A DNA stretch of 64,000 nt, taken from the NCBI RefSeq assembly GCF_037893015.1, contig NC_133658.1:138831039-138895038 (forward strand), written 5' to 3'. The DNA comes from Macrotis lagotis (lineage: Eukaryota > Chordata > Mammalia > Peramelemorphia > Peramelidae). Numbering within the stretch: the stretch's first letter is position 1; every line of letters begins with the position of its first letter. Positions 1-8,944 of this stretch are shown piece by piece. Position numbers and translations under genes: made by a program. The notes beneath the pieces are model-generated. The model was not told the DNA's origin. It saw nothing but the letters and a program-made list of their open reading frames with translations, and did no database searches.

Positions 1-382
1 TCAGCTCAAAACCTCTTCAGTTCCAGATCCAATTCCTTCCCCAGCATACTCTCACCAGGACTACTCTGAAAATGAGGTAAGTCAAAAGAATCAAAATGGT
101 GGTGAGTGTCAAGGAAGAGGAACCATTTATTTTCCCACTTCTTCTCCTCTGGAAGGTTAATTCCAAAACACTGTTGGAAATTCAAATAGCCAAGAAAGCC
201 AAGAACCTCCAATAGGACACAAAATATTGCTGACCTAAATCTACCCTCCTGTGCATCTTTTGCTCCACATGTCTCAAGGAGAATTCTAAACAGAGGGAAA
301 AGCTTTTAAATCTTTTTTCAATCTAAAGAAAGCTAACCCATCTATAATCTATCCATGCCTTCCAATATTAGTAACAATAATG
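1..382. other. No recognisable feature
   Basis: I see no gene and no repeat I can name here. The short open frame on the minus strand (6-212) has no recognisable domain and is treated as chance. Confidence 0.5.
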
Positions 383-460
383 GGGCAGCTGGGTAGCATA
401 GGGAATAGCATACAAGGCAATGAGTTGCCAAGACATGAGTTCAAATGTGACCTCAGACTC
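383..460 (+). repeat. 5' fragment of tRNA-derived SINE
   Basis: The segment reads like the head of the marsupial tRNA-derived SINE: 'GGCAGCTGGGTAGCAT', then 'GAGTTCAAATGTGACC' (the B-box part). It stops where L2-like sequence begins, so the copy is truncated or was interrupted. Confidence 0.6.
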
Positions 461-664
461 TTCAATCAATTAATAAACATTTAATTATAAGAGGCAAAGG
501 ACAGTCCTTGTCCTCAAGGAACTTACAATCTAATTGGAGAGACAATATGCAGACACATACATAAAAAGCAAGCTATGTGCAGGATTAATGAATAGGAAAA
601 AAAATTAAAGGTACAACTCTGGAATTAAGAGTTAAGGAAGGCTTCTTGTAGAAAGTGGGATTTT
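461..664 (-). mobile_element. L2 LINE 3' region, antisense
   Basis: Phrases typical of the complement of the L2 3' end are visible: 'AATTAATAAACATTTA', 'CTCAAGGAACTTACAATCTA' and 'GGAAGGCTTCTTGTAGAAAG'. The copy is old and diverged, with no open frame. Confidence 0.6.
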
Positions 665-835
665 AGTTACTAGTTGTGATGACCCTGGGTAAGTCATGAT
701 CCTCTGTGTACCTCAGTTTCCTCAACTGTAAAATGAGATTGATAACAGCACCTATCTCACAGGGTTGCTGTAGCGATCATGATATAATAACTGAAATAAT
801 AATATATGTACTTTGGGGCCTGGCACAATGCTTTC
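665..835 (+). repeat. MIR (CORE-SINE)
   Basis: This is a good match to the MIR core and tail: 'GACCCTGGGTAAGTCA', 'CCTCAGTTTCCTCAACTGTA', 'CACAGGGTTGCTGTAG', 'GCCTGGCACAATG'. It runs directly on from the L2 fragment to its left. Confidence 0.8.
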
Positions 836-1199
836 CTCTCACCCCCTACTGCACAGATACAAGGAACCAAAAAAACTTGATTAGGAGGGGAAAAAAAGGA
901 GCAGTTTTCTGCTATTTAGTTCTTTGTTGAGTATTTGGACTCTTCAAAGGCGGGGGGGGGGGGGAATCACCCTTCTCCCAAAACAAGGAAGGTAAGTGGC
1001 ATCAGGAGCAAAAGGAGCAGTGGCATAGTAAATGGAAGAATGGGAATCATCTTTCTTCCACCAAATTTAACATCTTCCATGCACACACGTACCCATATGC
1101 ATGAACATCCATACATGTATGCTCTGTGTGTACACACACCTACAAAGAGAGGAGGAATGGGTCCCAGCACACAGTCTTCATCTCCTATTAGTTCTCCTC
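836..1199. other. Unassigned sequence with G13 run and CA/TG-rich patch
   Basis: No gene is recognisable. The segment holds a run of 13 G at 952-964 and an impure CA/TG patch at about 1083-1140. The open frames on both strands here (up to 103 codons) are low-complexity and resemble no family I know. Confidence 0.5.
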
Positions 1200-1530
1200 T
1201 GATCTTCAGCAGATTAATTAGGAAGTTTGTCAGGAACCAGCCGTGAACCCCAGCCGCTCCTCAGTGGGAGTGGTAACGGTGCCAGCAAAATCCAAGCTGC
1301 AGGAATTCCTCTACCCACGCTGCTCCGATGATTAATGATGGAAAGGAATAAAAAAAAGAGGGGTCAACAGCTGAGTGCAAAGCAAGTTGCTAGACAGGGA
1401 GTAATTAAGATACTTGGGTAAATATGATTAATAAGCTCAAACCGGCAGGGTGTGCAGTAAACAAGGCTAACCAGATGGTACCCTTTCTTTCTGACAATAC
1501 TCAGAGCTTTGAAACAAGGTGGGAGGGGTG
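1200..1530. promoter_or_regulatory. Candidate conserved non-coding element
   Basis: This block is free of any repeat I recognise. It carries several homeodomain-type cores (ATTAATTAGG near 1213, TGATTAATGATGG near 1327, GTAATTAAG near 1400, ATGATTAATAAG near 1425) and an E-box in 'GGTCAACAGCTGAG'. It keeps several CpGs in an AT-rich setting. These traits fit a developmental enhancer, but nothing in the sequence proves conservation or activity. Confidence 0.3.
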
Positions 1531-2139
1531 ATGGGAAGAGGGGTGGGGGAAGTGGGAAGGAGGGCTAACATAAAGGCCTTTAAACATTTATGTTCTTGGC
1601 CTGACCATGTCAAGGGAGAAAGGGAAAAGGCCCTGCCCTTGGGATAGATGAAGAAAAGGCAAGGATTTCAAGATCATTTGAACTACCTTATTGTTGGCAC
1701 CAACAGGGCAAGTTATCTGGTGTTGAAAAATGCTTCCCTGGACAGAGATGGAGACAGCACAGCAAGAGTCAAACTATTTACCCCTACTCCCTTCTCCCAA
1801 TCGTTAAATGTGGCCATGTCAAGGAAACTGCCGATGAAACAAAACAGATCACTGCTTGCTAGGGCATAGTTGGTTAGGGGAAAAGCAATTGCCCAAATAA
1901 ATGACTTTCTGCATCCAACTGGCCAAGCCCCCAAAAATCTTTCAGGGGCAGGACTAGCACCAGGGATTGAGCAGAATCCCCCATCAAAGACAAAGGACTA
2001 AATCAGTTTTCTATTTCCCCATTTGCTGTCATGGAAAGGAATCCTTCCCCTTCACATCACAAATACCATCTTGTTAGTAGGAGAGTCCCACTTTGAACAA
2101 TGCTGTTTTTCAGGGTCAAAAGAAACAAGAGTGAGAAGG
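1531..2139. other. No recognisable feature
   Basis: Non-coding sequence with no repeat I can assign. The 73-codon open frames on each strand (1648-1869 plus, 1713-1934 minus) overlap each other and match nothing recognisable. Confidence 0.45.
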
Positions 2140-2525
2140 GTTGCTAATTGTTAATTGTCCAGAGCTAAGAAATAATAATAATAATAATTACTATTATTAT
2201 AACTCAATTTCATAGGGATTTTAAGGTTGTTGATTAACTTGTCCACAGCTAAGAAATAATAATAATGATAATAATAATATTATTATAGCTAGATTTCATA
2301 GGGGATTTTAAAGTTTGCAAAGCACTTTTCAAAGTTACTCATTTGGTCCTAACAAACACATGACATAGATACTGATATCCTTTTCTTTCCAGTTGAAGAA
2401 ATTGAGGTAGACAATGGCAAAGTGATTACTTGACATTACGCAGCTAGGAAGTATCTGAAGTAGAATTTAAACTCAGATTTTCCTGACTCCAAGACCAGTA
2501 TGTTATCTACTGCACTACTTCATTT
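2140..2525 (-). repeat. MIR-type CORE-SINE with internal tandem duplication
   Basis: Read on the minus strand this is a MIR-type element: 'AAGTTTGCAAAGCACTTTTC', 'ACTCATTTGGTCCTAAC', 'GCAGCTAGGAAGTATCTGA', 'ACTCAGATTTTCCTGACTCC'. Its AAT-repeat end is present twice in tandem, as units of about 86 bases (2140-2225 and 2226-2312). Each has 'GTCCA-AGCTAAGAAATAATAAT' followed by 'TTTCATAGGG(G)ATTTTAA'. Confidence 0.7.
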
Positions 2526-2599
2526 CTAGGGGGGACCTTAGGCAAGGAGATATAGGAGTTTAACCCTTCGATATGATTTGATAAGGAAAAATCCAAATC

Positions 2600-2740
2600 A
2601 TGCCAGGATATGAGTTCATAGAATTTAGCGATGGAAGAAACTTTAAAGTTCATTTAGTCTCCTCATTTATCAGATGAGAAAATTGAGGCAAAGAAAGATA
2701 AAGTGACTTTTTCAATTATAGTAATCCATTATTTGAACAA
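2600..2740 (-). repeat. MIR-like remnant
   Basis: Diverged copy of the common 'atttagagctgg...cctcattttacagatgaggaaactgaggc...aagtgact' repeat, here as 'CTCATTTATCAGATGAGAAA' followed by 'ATTGAGGCAAAG' and 'AAAGTGACTTTTTCA'. I place it in the MIR-like CORE-SINEs by resemblance only. Confidence 0.5.
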
Positions 2741-2849
2741 CTCTGAAATCATCATGCTTCCCACCACACCAAGAGTTTCAGTCAGCTATATCAAAGGATA
2801 TAGATTCAGTAGAATGAGATCTCAGACATCAACCAGTCCAGGCACCTCA

Positions 2850-3440
2850 ATTTTTAGGTAAGGAAAGTGAAAACAACTCTAGACAATAAAATATACCTAC
2901 CAAAACAAACCCCAAAACTATATAAACAAAATGATAAAAAAAAAACCTTTTTAAACAAATAAAATTATATTTAAATAATGGGAGAAATATTAATTGTTCA
3001 TGGGTAGGCAGGGTCAATATAACAAAAATTACAACTTTATACAAACTATATATCTTTTGCCATTCCAATTAAACTACCATTTTTTTTTACTGAATTAGAA
3101 AAAATAATAAAAGAATTCATTTGAAAAAAGGAAATAATGAAAAAATTAAAGGAAGGAGTTTTGGCAGAATTAGATCTTAAACTATATTATAAGGCAGTAA
3201 TTATGAAAACTAACTAGTACTACCTAAGAAAAACAAAGGCAGATCAAGGCAAATGGAAGAGTAGACATACAATTTTCAGCAGCAAATAAACATATTAATT
3301 TTGTATTTGACAAGTGTAAAGACAAGATTTGGGGATAAGAATTCATTATTTAACAAAAAAAATTGAGAAACTGGAAAGCAATATGGCAGAAACTGGGCTA
3401 ATATCTCAGACCATTTATCAAGATAAATTTACAAAGATAA
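2850..3440 (+). mobile_element. L1 ORF2 fragment
   Basis: The segment parallels the part of the L1 at 10960-11600 that lies downstream of its reverse transcriptase core: 'TTGTTCATGGGTAGGCAGGG' is the counterpart of 'TTTTCATGGATAGGTTGAGC'. Translated pieces such as GVLAELDLKLYYKAVI match the L1 pattern 'GGLNLPDLKLYYKA'. It has many stops and no 3' tail, so it is an internal fragment. Confidence 0.75.
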
Positions 3441-3574
3441 GAAGCACAGTCACTGTGGGGGGGCACAGAAATACAAATTAAGGTTCTTTCCCACAAAGAA
3501 CTTACCCTCTGAATTCCCATAGCATTTTATACTTGCTGGGTTGCTTCTCAATGCCTTTGTGTGCTCTATCAATT

Positions 3575-4529
3575 ATATCAAATCAAGTCAATCTATCAAT
3601 AAGCTTTTATTAAGCTCCATCTATGATATCAGATACCAGACTCTAGTTACTAGCAATACAAAATACAAAACTGAGATAGTCCCTGCCCTAAAGGAGTTTA
3701 CATTCTACTAATACTACATACTACAAATTAGTAAATATAGGATGGGCACAAAATAAATACACAATAAGAGTAAAAGGTACTGGCAACTGGGAGAATCATA
3801 ATAGTTCTCTTTAAGGAAGCTATATTTGAGCTGAACTTTGAAGGGGGCTGGGGATTCCAAGAAATGGAAGTGAAGGAGAAGATGGTCCACATAAATACAT
3901 GGAAAAAATTGAAAATTGAAGTTGAAAAATGTAATACTGTACAGAAGGAACAATAGATAGGCCAGTTTGGTCACAACTTAAGCTTGTAAAGGGGAATAAT
4001 GTATAATCATACCAGAAAAATAGGTCAATTCCAGATTGTGAAGGATTTTAAATGTCAAACGGTGGAGGGGAGAGGCTACAGAAGCTTCTTGAGAGGATGA
4101 GTAACTTGGTCAGACCTAGGATTTAGGAATGTCTATTTGGCAGTTATGTAAAAGACAGATTGAAGAGAGGAAGATCTGAAGGCTAGGAAATGCTAGTAGA
4201 CTATTGCAATAATTCAAAATGATTCAAAATGCAAAAATTGGGTGAGGGCCTGATCAAGAGTAGTCATGGTATAAGTGAAGAAAAGATTCAAATAATATCA
4301 AATAGTTGGAATCACTAAGCCTTGACACTTGGTTGATTTTGGCAGACTGAGGGAGAGTCAAAAGTTGAGGAAATGAAATACCTATGTTTTGAATCTGTTA
4401 CTATGAAGATGAATAAGAATGCCCATGATATAATTAAGGAAATTTAGAGGGGGGCAGAGCTGAGGAGGAAAAAAACACATTCTATTTTAAATACGATGAA
4501 TTTAAGACGCAAATTAAAAATGATGATAG
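3575..4529 (-). mobile_element. L2 LINE, antisense, 3' portion (first segment)
   Basis: Reverse-complemented, the sequence follows the C-terminal ORF and 3'UTR of L2: 'AGGTCTGACCAAGTTACTCA', then 'TTAAAATCCTTCACAATCTG', ending in the 'cttgaggac..gggactg...tgcttaataaa' type tail near 3600-3700. It is old and carries many stops. The full-length L1 at 4530-12795 interrupts it, and the rest resumes at 12796. The last 14 bases belong to the L1 target duplication. Confidence 0.75.
4516..4529 (+). repeat. 5' target-site duplication of the full-length L1
   Basis: AAAAATGATGATAG here is repeated exactly at 12796-12809. The preceding AATT gives a TT/AAAA-type nick site, as expected for the L1 endonuclease. 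Confidence 0.9.
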
Positions 4530-5240
4530 ACTTCTGGCCAAGATGGTGGAAAGGACAGGCACTGTGTTAAGAGCTCCTCTTTCATCTCAGAAACAACATG
4601 AAAGAAACCTATGAACAGAAATTCAATTGACAAAACCCAGAAAGAGAAGCTAGAAGAACACCTACCAAAAAAGTCTGTCTCAGAAGCCTGTGGGTGAAAG
4701 GGGAGACAAGAGTAGTGTCAGGGCCAGGACAGCAGTGGGGGGAGAAGCCAGAGGGCCAGCCTCAGCCATAGAGACTTTGGTAAGTGGTTGGTGGGAGATC
4801 CAACTTTAGCTGCGGAGTCTTTGGCCATGGGGGAAAAGGAGCTAAGGAAGGGTGAGTTCCAGCACAGAGTTTCAGAGCACACCTGGAGAACAACCAGCTA
4901 ATCCAGGGACCTGAACTCCATACTTTCAGTGGAGCCCTTTGCCCAGAACAAAGAAACAACCCCGCACCGCCTCGGGCTAAGGCATGGTCCACAGAGTTCA
5001 CTCAATGGAAAGAGATTAATTCTCTTCCCCTAGGGCCCAGCCCAGTGTTCAAGGTCAAAACGGACACTGCTACTGAGGGTTCCAAAACTCCAGAGAAATC
5101 AACCAGCGCCCCCTACTGTCCAGCCTTTGGAATTACTAAATCAAGTGAACAAAGCCTCTAGGATCTTCAAAAGCAGAGAGCCAGCCCCCCAACACAAGAT
5201 GCTAGAAAGATGAAGAAAGGCTGAAGAAAAGGCGGGCTCC

Positions 5241-6344
5241 ATGGAGAAATACTTTGAAGCACCAGATTCTAACCCAGAGAGATCTAGCACTGTTGAGGAG
5301 AATATGAATTGGTCTCCAGTCCAGAAAGACTTCCTTGAAGAAATCAGGAAGGAGTTTAAAAATCATTTGGAAAAACTGGGAAAAGAAACTCAGGAGAAAA
5401 CTAATACCTTGAAAGAGAAAATTAACATCTTACAACAAGAAAACAAATACATGGAAAATACAATTGGACAAATAAAAAAATGAGAATACTTCTCTCAGAT
5501 CTTCAATTGGGCAAATGCAAAAAGAAAATGATTCTTTCAAATCCTCAACTGGGTAAATGCAAAAAGAAAATGACTCTCTCAAAACTGCACTTGGGCAAGT
5601 GAAAACTCCTTCAGAAATAGAACTGACCAACTGGAAAAGGAGTTGCAAAAGATAAATGAAGAAAAATCTTCTCTAAAAAAAAGCGGAATTAGCAGAAACT
5701 AATGATTTCGTGAGACAACAAGATTGTGTTAAATAAAACCAAAAAAGCAAAAAAAAATAGAAGAAAATGTAAAATACCTAATCAGTAAAACCACTGACCT
5801 CTAGAACAGATAAAGAAGGAAGAACTTGAGAATTATAGGCCTTCATGAAAACACTGAACAGAAAACAAGCCTGGACTTAATATTACAGGATTTACTGATA
5901 GAAAATTGCCCTGATATCATGGAACTGCAGCACAAAATACTTATTGAAAGAATACATCAATCCCCTCCAGAAAGAGATCCTAAAATAAAAACACTAGGGA
6001 GTATTGTGGCTAAATTCCAGAACTATCAGATAAAATAAAAAATCCTACAAGCAGCCAGAAAGAAAAAAATTAAATACCAAGGAGCCATAGTAAGGATCAT
6101 ACAGGACCTGACTGAAGCAACATTAAGAGATAGAAGGGCCTAGAATGAGATTACAAAGAGCAAAGAGCTTGGAATGCAGCAAAGAATCGACTACCCGGCA
6201 AAGCTGAGCCTTCTCTTCCAAGGGAAAAGATGGGCATTTAATGAAATGGAAGACTTCCAGTATTCCAATTTTCAGAGCTAAATAGAAAATTTGGACATCA
6301 AACAGGAGGCTCAAAAGACACATGACAAGGTAAAAAAAGGGTAA
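5241..6344 (+). pseudogene. L1 ORF1 (RNA-binding chaperone), decayed
   Basis: L1 ORF1 encodes the trimeric nucleic-acid chaperone of the L1 particle. The ATG at 5241 opens 80 codons (MEKYFEAPDSNPER...) leading into a coiled-coil-like stretch rich in E, K, L and Q (DFLEEIRKEFKNHLEKLGKE), then a stop at 5481. The conserved C-terminal half resumes in the same frame: MRIIGLHENTEQKTSLD near 5826, then IERIHQSPPERDPKIKT and IVAKFQNYQIK, which are typical of the RNA-recognition part. A stop interrupts before KILQAARKKK and TLRDRRAW. The natural stop is probably near 6342. The start and the last half share one frame, but repeated stops rule out a working product. Confidence 0.85.
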
Positions 6345-6920
6345 AGAAAAAAAATCACTATCCAATAAGATGAAAATGACTATATACCCACTTGGGAGAA
6401 AGAATCTCATAACTCTTGAAAATTGTAACTCTATTAGAGAGAATATACTTAGCCAGAAGTGATGGACACTCATAACTTTTCTGTGACTCAGAATGATTTA
6501 AAAACAATACCTCCTTAAAAGGGGGGGGTGAGGAGATGGGAAGATGGAGGACACTGAATGGGATAAATCTCATTACATCAAGAGGTACAAAAGACCTATT
6601 GTAATTGAGGGGAAGAAGGGAAGAGATGAGAAGCACCTGAATCTTCATCTCATCAGACTTGGCTTAAAGTTAACTTAGACACACTCAGTTAAGTTAAGAA
6701 ACTTATCTTACTTTTCAAGCATTAAAAGGGGGAAAGGGCAGGGCATGGAAGGGGAGAAAATGGGGAACTAACAGAAGGAAGGGAAGAAGGGGAAGGAAAA
6801 GGGGAAAGAAGGGGGAGGGGGTAGATATAAGAGGGCAAACACACTGAAGGTGGCAGTATTCGGAAACAAAACACTGGGGAATATGGATAAAGGGGAAAAT
6901 ACAAACAGAAGGAAGATAGC

Positions 6921-7198
6921 ATGGAAGGCAATAAAGAGTTAGTAATTATAACTTTAAATGTGAATGGGATGAACTCTCCCTTAAAACATAAGTGAATAGC
7001 AGACTGGATTAAAAACCAGGATCCTACAATTATGCTGCCTCCAAGAAACTCATTTGAAGCAGAGAGATACATATAGAGTAAAAGTAAAAGGTTGGAGCAA
7101 AATATATTTTGCTTCAGCTAAAGTGCAAAAAGCAAGGGTAGCAATCCTTATCTCAGACAAAGCATCGCAAAAATAGATAGCATTAAAAGAGATAAGGA
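6921..7198 (+). pseudogene. L1 ORF2, N-terminal endonuclease part
   Basis: L1 ORF2 encodes the endonuclease and reverse transcriptase that copy L1 RNA into DNA. This segment starts at an ATG (MEGNKELVIITLNVNGMN). It matches the opening of the AP-type endonuclease domain, including the N of the 'LNVNG' motif and 'DWIKNQDPTIM'. In-frame stops lie after about 25 and 51 codons. It then reads KVQKARVAILISDKASQK and breaks at 7198, where the KIAA1191 retrocopy was inserted. The frame continues from 8945. Confidence 0.85.
7185..7198 (+). repeat. 5' target-site duplication of the KIAA1191 retrocopy
   Basis: AAAAGAGATAAGGA is preceded by TT (a TT/AAAA site) and is repeated at 8931-8944. Joining the two sides restores a continuous L1 ORF2 stretch (...KEIRKETN...), which shows that the retrocopy is the younger insertion. 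Confidence 0.9.
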
Positions 7199-7282
7199 GC
7201 CTAAGGCTGGCTGGCGGCCCCCGAGCCGCTCGCTGTGCTCCTGCCGGCCAAGTCCCTTGCGGGTCCCAGAGCCGCTTGCATC

Positions 7283-7345
7283 ATGGCCGCACTTTTCCCC
7301 GTGCTTCGGCGCCTAGGGAGTGCCGGGGCCATGGAGCCTTGTTAG
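7283..7345 (+). other. Upstream open reading frame in retrocopy 5'UTR
   Basis: An ATG at 7283 opens 20 codons (MAALFPVLRRLGSAGAMEPC) ending at TAG 7343-7345, inside the CpG-rich 5'UTR. It may be inherited from the parent mRNA, where it would act as a uORF. Nothing shows that it is translated here. Confidence 0.4.
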
Positions 7346-7644
7346 TGCCAGCCTCCAGTCCGTGCCGGAGCCCTGGGCTGCTGACAGGCTCTCCCCATCC
7401 TGCCCCACCCCACCCCCTCCTCACCGTCTGTAGAACCTCTGCATGACAGCTGCTTGGGACTTTTGCTAGTGTCATCACTAGCTGCAGAATGTTCCCTTTT
7501 GACATCTTTGTCCTAACTACATAACTTCCATAGACTTTCACCTGTGTTTTCAGCATACGAAAATGTGCTTTATTGATTTATTTGGTGACAGGGAATCAGG
7601 ATTCTGGATATCTATCTAGAGAAACATCTGGATCACAGTCTTTC

Positions 7645-8565
7645 ATGGCATCATCCAGAGAGCCAGATGTGCCCGCTATTGAGCACAGTACATGTGGGCT
7701 TCTAGGCAAGATGACTTTGCCAATTGGAATGCAGCCACGGGCATTCAGTTATGATGATGTCCTGGAGGATCCCACACCGATGACTCCGCCTTCATCTGAC
7801 ATGTGCAGTAAGGTTCTTTGGAAAAAGCTGGTCATTCCAGATCGGAAGTACCAACAGCTTTCCAAGGTTGAGGAGGGAGACAATAATTTCTCCATAACCT
7901 CCTCAGCTTCCAGTGACCAAATGAACAAAGTCCCAGTGGTGAAGGCCAAGGCTACACATGTCATCATGAATTCTCTAATTACAAAGCAGACACAAGAGAG
8001 CATCCAGCGCTTTGAGCAACAGGCAGGGTTGAGAGACACAGGGTACACTCCTCATAAAGGCCTCACCACAGAGGAAACCAAGTACCACTGTGTGGTGGAG
8101 GCAGTCCATAAATGGAAGTTTCAAAGTGGAGATATGACAAAAGAAGATAGACTGACTGCTTCAGCCCAGTCCACTCCAAGTAATACACCCCATTCTTCTC
8201 ATAAGCAAAAACCCAGACATTGGTTTTCTCATGGATCTTCTACTTCCTTACCTGGCCTAGACATTAGCAGCATGGATGCTGGGAATGGAGACAGAGACAA
8301 ACCCTCATCTGAAAAATGGAGCCTTTTTGGATCAAGAACCCTTCAGAAATCTGACTCAGGTTTCAGTGTCCAGTCCTTCAGAGGTAATCAGAAGCCATCA
8401 CCAATGGAACTTATTTGAGTTCAGGCTACTAAAATTGCAGACAACCCAGCAGCCTTCAAGCCACTTAAAATGGATCTTCCAGGGATGGAAGGAAAGAAAC
8501 AATCTCCCCAGACCCATAACATCAAACCAAGGGACATGAATGTGTTGATACCTACAGGGTTCTAA
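7645..8565 (+). pseudogene. KIAA1191: KIAA1191-like coding region with one premature stop
   Basis: The chosen ATG at 7645 (MASSREPDVPAIE) aligns with the known start of p33MONOX. The frame is open for 257 codons and includes the recognisable LEDPTPMTPPSSDM, KVPVVKAKATHVIMNS, GYTPHKGLTTEETKY and EKWSLFGSRTLQKSDSG. A TGA at 8416-8418 replaces what is an arginine codon in the family (ELI-R), a change that a single C-to-T at a CpG in CGA would give. The same frame then runs 48 more codons (VQATKIADNPAAFKPLKMDL...) to the natural end NVLIPTGF and TAA at 8563-8565. Restored length is about 306 residues, close to the roughly 305 of the human protein. There are no frameshifts. The frame is also open upstream to an ATG at 7573, adding 24 residues that are probably 5'UTR. 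Confidence 0.9.
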
Positions 8566-8885
8566 ATCTCCCTTTTCATATGAGCAATATTGTTTTCCCT
8601 GGTGATCCTCTGTTATGTAGAGAGAGTGTCTTACACTTTTCTTTTTTTCCATCCACCTTGCACTTGACATAGGAAAGATGTCATCCATTTACATTTCTAA
8701 TGAGGATGATATTTCTGGGGAGTTGGTGATTGTTTCTTTAAATTTGTAACAACACTTAAATCTTTCTAATGCAGGAAGATGTATTCTGTAATGTCCCAAA
8801 GTTGGTTTAAATAACTTCTCAGAGTACAGTTGACTACAGCCAATTACTGAACTATAGAACTAAATTAATTGTAGGGGGCAAGGGA

Positions 8886-8891
8886 AATAAA
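8886..8891 (+). terminator. Polyadenylation signal of the retrocopied mRNA
   Basis: AATAAA lies about 35 bases before the A tract that ends the retrocopy. This is the normal spacing and supports an origin from a polyadenylated KIAA1191 transcript. Confidence 0.85.
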
Positions 8892-8930
8892 ACGTAGTAG
8901 ACTTTGTTCTGCATATTTATCCAAGAAAAA

Positions 8931-8944
8931 AAAAGAGATAAGGA
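8931..8944 (+). repeat. 3' target-site duplication of the KIAA1191 retrocopy
   Basis: Exact repeat of 7185-7198 (AAAAGAGATAAGGA), directly after the A tract. The exact left edge is ambiguous because A tract and target A residues merge. Confidence 0.9.

Larger units (their letters stand above)
7199..8930 (+). pseudogene. KIAA1191: Processed retrocopy of KIAA1191 (p33MONOX), full mRNA length
   Basis: An intronless copy of a spliced mRNA was inserted into an L1 by L1 machinery. It has a GC- and CpG-rich 5'UTR start (7199-7340), a coding part (7645-8565), a 3'UTR, an AATAAA signal at 8886 and a short A tract at about 8926-8934. The 14-base target duplications (7185-7198 and 8931-8944) bound it. 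KIAA1191 encodes p33MONOX, described as a putative flavin-dependent monooxygenase expressed in brain. I identified it from strong protein similarity over the whole length. Its GC-rich head stands out sharply from the AT-rich L1 around it. No promoter evidence is visible beyond that retained GC-rich head. Confidence 0.92.

Noticed and set aside
967..1170. Overlapping open frames of 67-103 codons on both strands
   Set aside because: Low-complexity products of CA/TG and G-rich sequence, no start context, splice site or family resemblance.
7749..8048. 99-codon minus-strand frame
   Set aside because: Shadow of the KIAA1191 coding region on the other strand.
8276..8539. 87-codon plus frame at the end of the KIAA1191 copy
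   Set aside because: Wrong frame relative to the p33MONOX sequence; the real frame continues after a single TGA.
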